Below, piece by piece: positions 27,287 through 36,078 of a stretch of DNA of 64,000 bases (its first letter is position 1; the number at the start of each line of letters is the position of its first letter). The stretch is from an uncultured Rhodospirillaceae bacterium. Lineage in GTDB: Bacteria; Pseudomonadota; Alphaproteobacteria; Dongiales; Dongiaceae. The stretch is from assembly GCA_902826565.1 (NCBI GenBank), contig CADEFF010000015.1, positions 1 through 64,000 of the forward strand. The letters run 5' to 3'. The notes under the pieces are model-generated. The model saw only the letters and a program-made list of their open reading frames with translations. It searched no databases and was not told the origin of the DNA. Made by a program: the position numbers and the translations under genes.

Positions 27287-27383
27287 AGCGCGTTTCCTCG
27301 AGGTTGAACCGGAACGCGCTCCGGAATCCTTAGTCCGGTCGCATTTTCTGCCGCGAACCGGTGCCCATTTCGCGGGAAAATGC
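27286..27383. repeat. Two-part palindromic intergenic repeat
   Basis: Two adjacent inverted repeats: arms GAGCGCGTTTCC and GGAACGCGCTC (27286-27321), and arms GCATTTTC plus CGCGAA with TTCGCG plus GAAAATGC (27341-27383). The pattern matches, from memory, dispersed palindromic elements scattered between genes in many alphaproteobacteria. It sits between convergent dinB and the EipB-like gene, where its hairpins could stop transcription from both sides. Confidence 0.75.
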
Positions 27384-27392
27384 TCTGGCGCT

Positions 27393-28190
27393 TCAGCAGC
27401 GGGGTTTGGGCAGCGCCTCGAGGCGCTTCAGCGTGCCGAGCACGGTGAAGTCGCCATAATCCAGCACCATGCGCTCGACGACGCCGTTCGCGAAGAGATC
27501 GAGCTGCTGCTCGTGCTCCGGCTCCGCCGCCTGCCCCTCCAGCGCGTAGAAGGCGGTGGAGATGTGCCAGCCCGGCACGCCCTTGAGGGCCGGCTGCTCG
27601 TCGGCCTGCTTGCGCGCCTCCGGCGTGAGCGGCGTGACCACCACATTGACGCTGAAGAGGCCCTCCGCATCCGAGCCGTCGAACACCTGCGCCCAGAGCA
27701 TCGGATCGCTCTCCATCGCCCGTTCGACCACCTTGAGGCTGTGCGCCGTGGGGAAGAAGCTGCCGGCGGGCAGCTCGACCTTGTGGCGGTCTGGCGCCGA
27801 GTAGGTCGCCTCGCCGCCGCTGCCGTCGGCGCGCAGCGTCGCATCGCCCCGGAACTCGTCGGTATGCTGGCCATCGGTCGTCTGGCGGACGATGAAGCGG
27901 TAGGAGAGGCCGTCCTTCGCTTCCCAGGAGACCATGCTCCAGTTGAGGTCGGTGCTCTCGCCGCCCTCGTAATAGAAGCCCATGATCGAGCGCTGGTTGA
28001 TGCTCCAGCCGTCGCAGGAATCCTGCCACTCGAAGGCCATCGTCCCGTCCAGCGCCATCAGGCTGGCGTCGCGGTTCTTGAGCATGGAGAGCTCGTAGAG
28101 CGCACGATGCGGCAGCACCTCGGCGCCGACCGCCGTTCGGGCGACGGCCAGGCAGAGGAACAAAATCAGCACACGGCCGGCGCTGCGCAT
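27393..28190 (-). CDS. EipB-like periplasmic envelope-integrity protein (DUF1849)
   Basis: About 265 residues with a signal peptide (start MRSAGRVLILFLCLAVARTA). The mature part begins LPHRALYELSM and includes the DSCDGW motif, then FRGDATLRADGSGG. Two cysteines matter: Cys59 in SCDGW and the C-terminal Cys265. In Brucella EipB an equivalent internal/terminal pair forms a disulfide that stabilises a beta-spiral lipid-binding-type fold. The ATG at 28190 is chosen because it places the signal peptide correctly; a frame start at 28232 is possible. It is a single gene with no clear partner. Confidence 0.85.
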   Translation of the reverse strand: MRSAGRVLILFLCLAVARTAVGAEVLPHRALYELSMLKNRDASLMALDGTMAFEWQDSCDGWSINQRSIMGFYYEGGESTDLNWSMVSWEAKDGLSYRFIVRQTTDGQHTDEFRGDATLRADGSGGEATYSAPDRHKVELPAGSFFPTAHSLKVVERAMESDPMLWAQVFDGSDAEGLFSVNVVVTPLTPEARKQADEQPALKGVPGWHISTAFYALEGQAAEPEHEQQLDLFANGVVERMVLDYGDFTVLGTLKRLEALPKPRC

Positions 28191-28316
28191 GATGCGGGGC
28201 TTGGGATGGCTGAGTGCAATAATCGATGACATTCGGGCCTCGGCGGATTATGTCATGCCGGCACGAAAAACCATAGCGGCCCCAACCCCTTCCCCGCCGT
28301 CGCCGGAGACTCCCCC

Positions 28317-29282
28317 ATGTCCGCCAAGCCCGCCGTGTTCGTCACGCGCAAACTGCCCGACGCCGTCCATGAGCGCCTCCTGCGCAATTATGACGCACGG
28401 CTCAACCTCGCCGACAAGCTCTACAGCACGGCCGAGCTTCTCGCCGGGGTGAAGGACTGCGACGCGCTCCTCCCCTGCCCCACGGACAAGATAAACGCGG
28501 AAACCGTCGCGGCGTTGCCGGAACGGGTGAAGATCATCGCCACCTTCTCCGTCGGCTGCGATCATATCGACGTCGCGGCCTGCAAGGCGCGGGGCATTGT
28601 CGTGGGCAACACGCCGGACGTGCTCACCGATGCCACAGCCGACATCGCGCTGCTCCTCATGTTGGCCGCGGCGCGCGGCGCCTACAACGGCGAACGGACG
28701 GTGCGCGAAGCGCGCTGGGGCGCCTGGGCGCCGACCGGCATGCTGGGCCGTCACATGACAGGCAAGCGGCTCGGCATCTACGGCATGGGCCGTATCGGCC
28801 AGGCGGTCGCCAGGCGCGCCCGCGCCTTCGACATGGAAATCCACTATCACAACCGCGCACGGCTTTCGCCCGACCGCGAGCAGGGCGCCCGCTTCCACGC
28901 CAATGCGGAGGCGATGCTGCCGCATTGCGATTTCCTTTCGCTCAATGCGCCGGCGACGGCCGAGACGACCGGCTTCCTCAACGCCGCACGGATCGGGATG
29001 CTGCCGGACGGGGCCGTCGTGGTGAATACGGCGCGCGGGCCGCTGGTCGACGACGAGGCGCTGATCGCCGCCCTCAAATCCGGCAAGCTCGCCGCGGCGG
29101 GGCTCGACGTCTTTACCGGCGAGCCCGACATCAACCCCGGCTACCGCACGCTCGACAACGCGTTCCTGCTGCCGCATCTCGGCAGCGCCACCACCGAGAC
29201 GCGCAACGCCATGGGCTTCAAGGCGCTCGACAATCTCGACGCCTTCTTCGCCGGAAAGCCGCTCCCGGCGCGGGTTGCCTAG
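28317..29282 (+). CDS. D-2-hydroxyacid dehydrogenase (glyoxylate/hydroxypyruvate reductase type)
   Basis: A 321-residue NAD(P)-dependent dehydrogenase. The nucleotide-binding loop is GIYGMGRIGQAVARRA; the catalytic Arg lies in NTARGPLVDD, Glu in GEPDINPGY and His in LPHLGSATTETR. It likely interconverts glyoxylate/glycolate or hydroxypyruvate/glycerate, but the exact substrate is not readable. It stands between two minus-strand genes and appears to be transcribed alone. Confidence 0.92.
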   Translation: MSAKPAVFVTRKLPDAVHERLLRNYDARLNLADKLYSTAELLAGVKDCDALLPCPTDKINAETVAALPERVKIIATFSVGCDHIDVAACKARGIVVGNTPDVLTDATADIALLLMLAAARGAYNGERTVREARWGAWAPTGMLGRHMTGKRLGIYGMGRIGQAVARRARAFDMEIHYHNRARLSPDREQGARFHANAEAMLPHCDFLSLNAPATAETTGFLNAARIGMLPDGAVVVNTARGPLVDDEALIAALKSGKLAAAGLDVFTGEPDINPGYRTLDNAFLLPHLGSATTETRNAMGFKALDNLDAFFAGKPLPARVA

Positions 29283-29288
29283 GCGGTT

Positions 29289-30314
29289 CTAGCTCGCCGC
29301 GAGGCCGGTCGGCTGCGGCAGGACGGCGGCGTGAATGCCGCCGCCGCCATAGGCGATCTCCGTCGCCACCACCTGCACGGTGTCGCGGCCGGGGAAGAGC
29401 TTGTTGATCGTCTCGAAGGCGCGCTTGTCCGCCGGATCCTCGAAGGCGGGGACGATCAGGCCGCCATTGGCGATGTGGAAGCTCGTATAGGAGAGCGGCA
29501 GGCGCGTGCCGTCTTCGGCATGGCGCGCACGCGGCTGCTCGACCGTGACGATCTCGAAGCTGCGGGCCCTGGCATCGGTCGCCGCCTTGAGCCGCGCGAC
29601 GCAATCCTCGAGCACCGGCCGGTTGCTGTCGGCGCCGTCGCCCGTGGCCAGCGCCAGCACCACGCCCGGCCGCACGAAGCAGGCGAGGCTGTCGATCCGG
29701 CTGCCGATGTCGCCGGCGATGCCGGCGCCGATCCAGATGATCTTCTCGGCGCCGAGGAACCTCGTCAGCAGCTCGTCGGCCGTGCGCTTGTCGAGGCCGG
29801 GATTCCGCTTCGGGTCGAGGATGGCGGCCTCGCTCGCGAGCAACGTCCCTTCGCCATCGGTCGCCACCTCCCCGCCCTCCAGCACAAGGGGCGCCAGATA
29901 ACGCCGCATCTCGAGATGGGCGAGCAGCTTCTCCGGCACCTGCGAATCCGCCTCGTGCTCCGCGTAGCGGCCGCCCCAGGCGTTCCAGCGCCATTGCACC
30001 CCCGCGACATGGCCCGCCTCGTTCAGCAGGAAGCTCGGGCCGTTGTCGCGCAGCCAGGAATCGTCGTGCGGCAGCGGGAAGCTGGCCACGCCCTGTGCCG
30101 TCTTCAGGGAAACCTCGGCGACCTTGGTCGGCTTGGCGATGATGGTGACGGGCTCGAACCGCGCGATCGCGGCGGCGAGCTCCGAATAGCCGTCCCGCGC
30201 CTCGCCGAGCCGCTCGCCCCAGCTCTCGGCGCGCACCGGCCACGCCATCCAGCAACGCGCATGCGGCGCCCAATCGGGAGCGAGGCGGAACCCGTCATCG
30301 GCTGGGCGCGTCAT
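29289..30314 (-). CDS. Agmatine-deiminase-family protein lacking catalytic Cys and His
   Basis: A 341-residue protein with the agmatine deiminase/peptidylarginine deiminase fold: SWLRDNGPSF, LVLEGGEVATDGEGTLL and YGGGGIHAAVLPQP are recognisable in order. Active members have GGGNIHC with a nucleophilic Cys; here Ala329 stands in that place (re-read from the DNA as GCC). The DGHID motif, holding the catalytic His, reads GSRID with Arg206. It is therefore probably not a hydrolytic deiminase; it might bind agmatine-like ligands or have another activity. The reading frame is intact over full length, so it is not simply decayed. No polyamine genes adjoin it. Confidence 0.82.
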   Translation of the reverse strand: MTRPADDGFRLAPDWAPHARCWMAWPVRAESWGERLGEARDGYSELAAAIARFEPVTIIAKPTKVAEVSLKTAQGVASFPLPHDDSWLRDNGPSFLLNEAGHVAGVQWRWNAWGGRYAEHEADSQVPEKLLAHLEMRRYLAPLVLEGGEVATDGEGTLLASEAAILDPKRNPGLDKRTADELLTRFLGAEKIIWIGAGIAGDIGSRIDSLACFVRPGVVLALATGDGADSNRPVLEDCVARLKAATDARARSFEIVTVEQPRARHAEDGTRLPLSYTSFHIANGGLIVPAFEDPADKRAFETINKLFPGRDTVQVVATEIAYGGGGIHAAVLPQPTGLAAS

Positions 30315-30393
30315 GCGAGCTTCCCCCGATCGGCAGCAAGCGCGCCCGACTTTATCAGCTTGAATCGCTTTGGCAACGCGAGGGCCGCCGCGC

Positions 30394-32169
30394 TCATTTC
30401 TTCGGCGGCGCGAGCCGGATGTGGAGCTCGCGCAACCGGGCCTCGGGGACCTCGGCTGGCGCCTGCATGAGCAGGTCTTCCGCGCGCTGATTCAGCGGGA
30501 AGGCCACCACTTCGCGAATATTGGGCTCGTCGGCCAGCAGCATGACGATGCGGTCGATGCCGGGCGCGGAGCCGCCGTGCGGCGGCGCGCCGAACTTGAG
30601 CGCGTTCAGCATGCCGCCGAACCGCCGCTCCACCTCCTCCGCGCCATAGCCGGCGATGGCGAAGGCCTTGTACATGATCTCCGGCAGATGGTTCCGGATG
30701 GCGCCGCTCGACAGCTCCACGCCGTTGCAGACGATGTCGTACTGGTAGGCGTCGATCTCCAGCGGGTCCTTCGTCTCCAGCGCTTCGAGGCCGCCCTGCG
30801 GCATCGAGAAGGGATTGTGGCTGAATTCGATCTGGCCGGTATCCTCGTTGCGCTCAAACATCGGGAAATCGACGATCCAGCAGAACCTGAAGCCGCTCTT
30901 CTCGGAAACCTCGAGCTCGTCGCCGAGCCGCGTGCGGACCTGACCCGCGAACTTCGCCGCGACCTGCTTCTTGTCGCAGGCGAAGAACACGGCATCGCCG
31001 TCCTTCACCCCGGTCGCCGCGCGAATCTGCGCGAGCCGCGCCTCGTCGAGGTTCTTGGCGATCGGCCCCTTGGCGCCGCCATCGGCATAGATGACGTAGC
31101 CGAGGCCGGCGGCGCCCTGCTCGCGCGCCCATTCATTGAGCTTGTCGAAGAAGCTGCGCGGCTTCGCCGCGGCGCCCGGCGCGGGGATGGCACGCACCAC
31201 GGCGCCGCCCGCCACCGCCTTCGCGAAGATGCCGAAGCTCGAATCGCGGAATGCCTCGGTCACGTCGGCGACGGCGATCGGATTGCGGAGGTCCGGCTTG
31301 TCCGTGCCGTATTTGAGCATCGCCTCCTCGAACGCGATCCGCGGGAACGGCGCGGGGCTGACGCGGCGGCCATTGGCGAATTCCTCGAACACGCCATGCA
31401 GCACCGGCTCGATCGCGGCGAACACGTCTTCCTGCGTGACGAAGCTCATCTCGAAATCGAGCTGGTAGAACTCGCCCGGCGAGCGGTCGGCACGGCTGTC
31501 CTCGTCGCGGAAGCAGGGCGCGATCTGGAAGTAGCGATCGAAGCCCGCGATCATCAGAAGCTGCTTGAACTGCTGCGGGGCCTGCGGCAGCGCGTAGAAC
31601 TTGCCGGGATGCAGGCGGCTCGGCACCAGGAAGTCGCGCGCGCCCTCGGGCGAGCTCGAGGTCAGAATCGGCGTCTGGAACTCGGTGAAGCCGGACTCGA
31701 CCATGCGGCGGCGGATCGAGGCGATCACCTGCGAGCGAAGCTGGATGTTGCGGTGAATGCGCTCGCGCCGGAGATCGAGGAAGCGGTAGCGGAGGCGGAT
31801 CTCCTCGCTGGTGTCCTCGTCGCTATTGACCTGAAGCGGCAGCAGGTCGGCCGCGGATTGCAGCGCGAACGCCTTGACCTGCACCTCGATCTGGCCGGTC
31901 GGCAGCTTCGGGTTCACCGTGTCGGGCGTGCGCGCCACGACGGTCCCGGTGATCGTCGCGACGCTTTCCGGCCGCGTCGCCTCGAGCTGCGCGAAAATCG
32001 GGCTCGAGGTGTCGATCACGCACTGGGTGAGCCCGTAATGGTCCCGCAGATCGACGAACAGGAGCTGGCCGTGGTCGCGCTTGCGATGCATCCAGCCGGA
32101 AAGGCGCACCGTCTTGCCGGCGTCGCCGGGTCTCAGCTCGCCGCAATTATGGGTCCTGTAGGGATGCAT
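30394..32169 (-). CDS. aspS: Aspartyl-tRNA synthetase, bacterial type, probably non-discriminating
   Basis: A 591-residue class II synthetase. It begins [13 protein letters not shown], with the anticodon-binding OB domain first. Motif 2 follows ([20 protein letters not shown]), then the large bacterial GAD insertion, and motif 3 ([14 protein letters not shown]). It charges tRNA(Asp) and, in organisms using GatCAB, often also tRNA(Asn) for transamidation. Presence of gatC-gatA in the same window makes that plausible. The divergent rnd gene shares its 141-base upstream region. Confidence 0.97.
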   Translation of the reverse strand: MHPYRTHNCGELRPGDAGKTVRLSGWMHRKRDHGQLLFVDLRDHYGLTQCVIDTSSPIFAQLEATRPESVATITGTVVARTPDTVNPKLPTGQIEVQVKAFALQSAADLLPLQVNSDEDTSEEIRLRYRFLDLRRERIHRNIQLRSQVIASIRRRMVESGFTEFQTPILTSSSPEGARDFLVPSRLHPGKFYALPQAPQQFKQLLMIAGFDRYFQIAPCFRDEDSRADRSPGEFYQLDFEMSFVTQEDVFAAIEPVLHGVFEEFANGRRVSPAPFPRIAFEEAMLKYGTDKPDLRNPIAVADVTEAFRDSSFGIFAKAVAGGAVVRAIPAPGAAAKPRSFFDKLNEWAREQGAAGLGYVIYADGGAKGPIAKNLDEARLAQIRAATGVKDGDAVFFACDKKQVAAKFAGQVRTRLGDELEVSEKSGFRFCWIVDFPMFERNEDTGQIEFSHNPFSMPQGGLEALETKDPLEIDAYQYDIVCNGVELSSGAIRNHLPEIMYKAFAIAGYGAEEVERRFGGMLNALKFGAPPHGGSAPGIDRIVMLLADEPNIREVVAFPLNQRAEDLLMQAPAEVPEARLRELHIRLAPPKK

Positions 32170-32310
32170 CGGGCCGGCTCGGCTCCCGTGTCAGTGGCGG
32201 GGCGGCAGTCGCATGAAAGTGGGCGTTTTGTCAAGCGCTTAACCCCATTCGTCGCTGCCGCGGGCGGGTTGCTTTCGCCCCCCTCCAAAACCGTGTATAG
32301 CAGGGCACCC

Positions 32311-33474
32311 ATGTCGCTCATTTCCGATACCGCCGCGCTCGCGGCGTTCGTGGCCCGGCAGGCTGGCGCCAGGTTCGTCACGGTCGATACCGAGTTCATG
32401 CGCGATCGCACCTTCTGGCCGATTCTCTGCCTCGTGCAGGTGGCGGGTCCCGAAGAGGCGGCGGTGATCGACGCCATGGCGCCCGGCATCGACCTTGCGC
32501 CGCTCTACGGGCTGATGGTCGATCCGACGATCCTCAAGGTGTTCCATGCCGCGCGGCAGGACATCGAAATCTTCTTTCATCAGTCCGGCAAGATCCCGAC
32601 CCCGATCGTCGATACCCAGGTCGCGGCGATGGTCTGCGGCTTCGGCGACGCGGTCAGCTACGAGACGCTGGCCGGCAAGCTTTCCGGCGCCCGCATCGAC
32701 AAATCCTCGCGCTTCACGGACTGGGCGCATCGGCCGTTGACCGAGCGGCAACTGCAATATGCGCTGAGCGACGTTACCCATCTTCGCCCAGCCTACGAGA
32801 AGCTCCGGCGCCGCATCGAGAAGAGCGGCCGCGCCGACTGGGTGAAGGAGGAGATGGCGGTGCTGACCGATCCCGCCACCTACCGCATCGCGCCGCGCGA
32901 GGCCTGGCGTCGTCTCAAGCTGCGCAGCGACAAGCCGCGGTTCCTCGCGATCCTGCGCGAGATCGCGGCCTGGCGGGAAGAGGAAGCGCAGCGTCGCGAT
33001 CTGCCGCGCGGCCGCATCCTGAAGGACGAATCGCTGATCGAGATCGCCGCGCACGCGCCTGCCACCGTGGAAGACCTCGCCCGCAGCCGCGGCCTCGGCC
33101 GCGGCTTCGCTGAAGGCCGGCAGGGCGAGACCCTGCTCGCCGCCATACGCCGCGGGGCGGAGCTGCCGGATTCCGAATGCCCGCGGGTGCCGCCGCGGCG
33201 CGACACGCCGCCCGGCCTCGGGCCGATCGTCGATCTCATGCGGGTGCTGCTGAAGATGCGCTGCGAGGCGCACGAGGTGGCCACCAAGCTGGTCGCGAGC
33301 GCGGAAGATCTGGAGCAGATCGCCGCGAACGACAAGGCCGAGGTGCCCGCCCTCGCCGGCTGGCGGCGCGAGCTCTTCGGCGCGGACGCGCTCGCGCTCA
33401 AGAACGGCCGGCTTGCGCTGACCGCGGCCGGCCGCCACATCAAGATCGTCGAGCTGCCGGTGGCGGCGCAATAG
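32311..33474 (+). CDS. rnd: Ribonuclease D
   Basis: A 387-residue 3'-5' exoribonuclease for tRNA maturation. The DEDDy exonuclease motifs are present: FVTVDTEFMRD, HAARQDIEIF and YALSDVTHLRPAY. Two HRDC-like regions follow (LRSDKPRFLAILREIAAWRE and the C-terminal half). The ATG at 32311 is chosen on homology; the frame is open far upstream opposite aspS, but that extension is not protein-like. A TATAGC at 32296-32301 ends 9 bases before the ATG and no ribosome site is visible, so the mRNA may be leaderless. Confidence 0.95.
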   Translation: MSLISDTAALAAFVARQAGARFVTVDTEFMRDRTFWPILCLVQVAGPEEAAVIDAMAPGIDLAPLYGLMVDPTILKVFHAARQDIEIFFHQSGKIPTPIVDTQVAAMVCGFGDAVSYETLAGKLSGARIDKSSRFTDWAHRPLTERQLQYALSDVTHLRPAYEKLRRRIEKSGRADWVKEEMAVLTDPATYRIAPREAWRRLKLRSDKPRFLAILREIAAWREEEAQRRDLPRGRILKDESLIEIAAHAPATVEDLARSRGLGRGFAEGRQGETLLAAIRRGAELPDSECPRVPPRRDTPPGLGPIVDLMRVLLKMRCEAHEVATKLVASAEDLEQIAANDKAEVPALAGWRRELFGADALALKNGRLALTAAGRHIKIVELPVAAQ

Positions 33475-33509
33475 GGGGCGGCTCCCTGGCAGGGCCGCAA
33501 TCAGCACGC

Positions 33510-34538
33510 ATGCAGCCTTCCCGACTCTGGCTTTCCGCCCGTCTCTTCGGACTATTCCTCGGATGCATCGGCGTGGGACCCGCGATTGCGCGCGCCGAAT
33601 CCGCGCCGCCGCAGTTCGCCCTCCCGCTCGATTGCAAGATCAATGTCGATTGCTTCGTCCAGACCTATTTCGACCACGATCCGGGCCCGGGCGTTCGCGA
33701 TCACGCCTGCGGCGTGCTGACCCGCGACAAGCACACCGGCATCGATATCCGCGTGCCGAACTACGTATCGATGCGCAAGGGCGTGACGGTGATTGCGGCC
33801 GCGGCGGGCACGGTGCTCAAGACGCGCGACGGGATCGAGGATATAGACGTCAACAAGATCGGCGCCGACGTGGTCGACAAATACGGTCTCGGCAACACGG
33901 TGCTGATCGATCACGGCGACGGCTGGGTCAGCATCTACGGACATATGCTGAAGGGCAGCGTGAAGGTGAAGCCGGGCGTTCATGTCGAAACGGGCCAGCC
34001 TCTCGGGCTAGTGGGGCTCTCCGGCCTCACCTCCTACCCGCATGTCCATTTCATGGTGCAGCACGACAGGAAGAACGTCGATCCCTTTACCGGCGTTGCC
34101 GAGGATACGGCCTGCGGCGACACGAGCCGCAGCCTCTGGGCGCCGGCGACACTCGCCGCGCTCGCCTATCGCCCGACCGGATTCCTCACTGCCGGCTTCT
34201 CGACGGTGAAGCCGGACTCCGAGGCGGCGCGCAACGGCGATTACGACGCGGCCGAGCTGCCGGCTGCGGCGAAGCTTCTCGCCTTCTGGGTCGATTTCTA
34301 CGGCCAGCTCAAGGGCGACAAGCGGGTGATCTCGCTCATCGGCCCGGACGGCACGGTGCTGGCGCGCGATGAGGCGATCGCGGAGGCCGACAAGATCTAT
34401 CTCCTCCGCTTCGTCGGCGACCGCTCGCAGGCCGGGTTTCCGCCCGGCACCTATCGCGGCACGCTGGTTCTGACGCGCGAGATCGACGGCGTTCCGACCG
34501 AGCTCATCAATATCGAGAAGCGGATCGAGCTGCGCTGA
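33510..34538 (+). CDS. M23-family (LytM-type) periplasmic metallopeptidase
   Basis: A 342-residue exported protein: a signal peptide (MQPSRLWLSARLFGLFLGCIG) followed by a LytM domain. Zinc ligands are visible as HTGIDI (HxxxD) and the final YPHVHF pair. M23 enzymes cut peptide cross-links of murein or, when degenerate, activate amidases; here the ligands look intact. The C-terminal 120 residues form an extra domain I do not recognise, with two Cys in the middle region. It follows rnd by 35 bases on the same strand. Confidence 0.88.
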   Translation: MQPSRLWLSARLFGLFLGCIGVGPAIARAESAPPQFALPLDCKINVDCFVQTYFDHDPGPGVRDHACGVLTRDKHTGIDIRVPNYVSMRKGVTVIAAAAGTVLKTRDGIEDIDVNKIGADVVDKYGLGNTVLIDHGDGWVSIYGHMLKGSVKVKPGVHVETGQPLGLVGLSGLTSYPHVHFMVQHDRKNVDPFTGVAEDTACGDTSRSLWAPATLAALAYRPTGFLTAGFSTVKPDSEAARNGDYDAAELPAAAKLLAFWVDFYGQLKGDKRVISLIGPDGTVLARDEAIAEADKIYLLRFVGDRSQAGFPPGTYRGTLVLTREIDGVPTELINIEKRIELR

Positions 34539-34560
34539 GGCGGAGCGCCGCGCGCCGGCT

Positions 34561-36069
34561 TCAGGCCGAGCGACGCATCGGCAGGGCCCCGGTGCCGATC
34601 GGGAGATCGACCGCCCGGCCGAGCGCCTCGAAGCGCCGCTGCACCGCTTCGCCGAACATCGCCTCGTCGCCCTTGACGAGCTTCAGGGTGAGCTTGCCGC
34701 CGCTGCGATCGAGGGCGGCGCGGGCGAGCAGCCCGGGGGCGCCGGCCGTCAGCGAATAGGCAAGACGCAACCCCAGCCCCAGCAGCCGCGCACGCTGACG
34801 CGCCGTGTCGTCCAGCAGGCTTCCCAGGCTCGCGATGTAAGGGGCGTCGAACTCCGCGCCATAGCGGCAGGCGACGGCGGTCGCCGCGAAGACGCGCTCC
34901 GCATGATCGAGCCCCGCCACCGGAAGCCGCAGGATGCGGGTGAAGGCCTGTTCGGCGCGATAGTCCGGGTGGTCACGCCAAGCGATGTCGCTGAGCTCGG
35001 CTACCGCCCGCCGCAAACGCTGATGGGCGGGCTTCTCGTCGGGAAAGAGCGGCGCCGTCCATCCCATCAGCTCGGCGCCCTGGCTGCCGAAGCGCGCCTC
35101 GCGCCCGGCGAGGTCGGCGGCCGCCTCGATGAGCGGATCCTTGCGTTGCTCGGCGGGCGTGAGCCGGCTGTGCATCAGCCCATCGCGAAGGCCGTAGGCG
35201 GAGAACACCACCCGGTCCGGCTTGGCGATCCGCAACACGCGCTCCAGCACGAGCGCCGCGAGCGGCAGGCTGTCGAGGCGGCGACGCGGCACGCCGCGGA
35301 TGGTGGCGAGCGAGCGCCGCCCCAGCCGACCGATCACGCGGGCCATCTCCTCGACCTCGCGCCGGCCGAGCTCGTAGTTGTGAATGACATGCAGCGGATA
35401 GCGCGACTGCTCCATATGGATGCGGGCGAGCGATCGCCAGGCGCCGCCCACCGGGAAGAACACGCGGCCCTTGAGGTCGGCGAGCCAGCCCAGCTCCTCG
35501 AGATGCTGATCCACGATCTTTCGCGCCTTGTCGCGATCGCCTTCGGTCGTATCCATGAGCCGCAACGGGCCGATCGGCATGGTCACGTGATCGCCGATCA
35601 CGCCCTTCTCGAGGACCACCAGCTCGAGGCTGCCGCCGCCGAGATCGCCCATCGCGCCGTTGGCGTCGGGCATGCCCGAGAGCACGCCGAGCGCGGAAAG
35701 CCGTGCTTCCTCCTCGCCGCTGATGATCCGGATCGAGCGGCCGCAGCGGCGCTCGACCATGCGGACGAACTCGCGGCCGTTGTCGGCATCGCGCACGGCC
35801 GCCGTCGCGACCATGTCCAGCACGCCGACGCCCATGGCGTCCGCGAGACGCACGAAACGCGTGAGATTGGCGACGGCCATGGTCGCGCCGTCCTCGTTGA
35901 GCCGCCCGGACTTCTCGAGGCCGCGGCCGAGCCCGCAGAGGACCTTTTCGTTGAAGACGACCCACGGCGCCCGGCACAGACGGTCGAACACCACCAGACG
36001 GATCGAGTTCGACCCGATATCGACGACGCCAAAGCTTTTGGAGGATGCTGCGGCGCCGCGGTCAGGCAT
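34561..36069 (-). CDS. ppx: Exopolyphosphatase / guanosine pentaphosphatase (Ppx/GppA)
   Basis: A 502-residue ASKHA-fold phosphatase that removes terminal phosphate from polyphosphate or pppGpp. The start VVDIGSNSIRLVVFDR and the second phosphate loop MGDLGGGSLELVVLE are intact, with GEEEARLSALG between them. A C-terminal HD-like helical region follows. It lies 9 bases after ppk in one operon, so synthesis and breakdown of polyphosphate are co-expressed. Confidence 0.95.
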   Translation of the reverse strand: MPDRGAAASSKSFGVVDIGSNSIRLVVFDRLCRAPWVVFNEKVLCGLGRGLEKSGRLNEDGATMAVANLTRFVRLADAMGVGVLDMVATAAVRDADNGREFVRMVERRCGRSIRIISGEEEARLSALGVLSGMPDANGAMGDLGGGSLELVVLEKGVIGDHVTMPIGPLRLMDTTEGDRDKARKIVDQHLEELGWLADLKGRVFFPVGGAWRSLARIHMEQSRYPLHVIHNYELGRREVEEMARVIGRLGRRSLATIRGVPRRRLDSLPLAALVLERVLRIAKPDRVVFSAYGLRDGLMHSRLTPAEQRKDPLIEAAADLAGREARFGSQGAELMGWTAPLFPDEKPAHQRLRRAVAELSDIAWRDHPDYRAEQAFTRILRLPVAGLDHAERVFAATAVACRYGAEFDAPYIASLGSLLDDTARQRARLLGLGLRLAYSLTAGAPGLLARAALDRSGGKLTLKLVKGDEAMFGEAVQRRFEALGRAVDLPIGTGALPMRRSA

Positions 36070-36078
36070 CTCCCACCG

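Noticed and set aside
32229-32234. TTGACA (minus strand) as the -35 of an aspS promoter
   Set aside because: No acceptable -10 hexamer lies 15-19 bases from it, so I did not list a promoter.
30370-32310. Upstream extension of the rnd frame through aspS
   Set aside because: The extension is antisense to aspS and lacks similarity; RNase D starts naturally at 32311.
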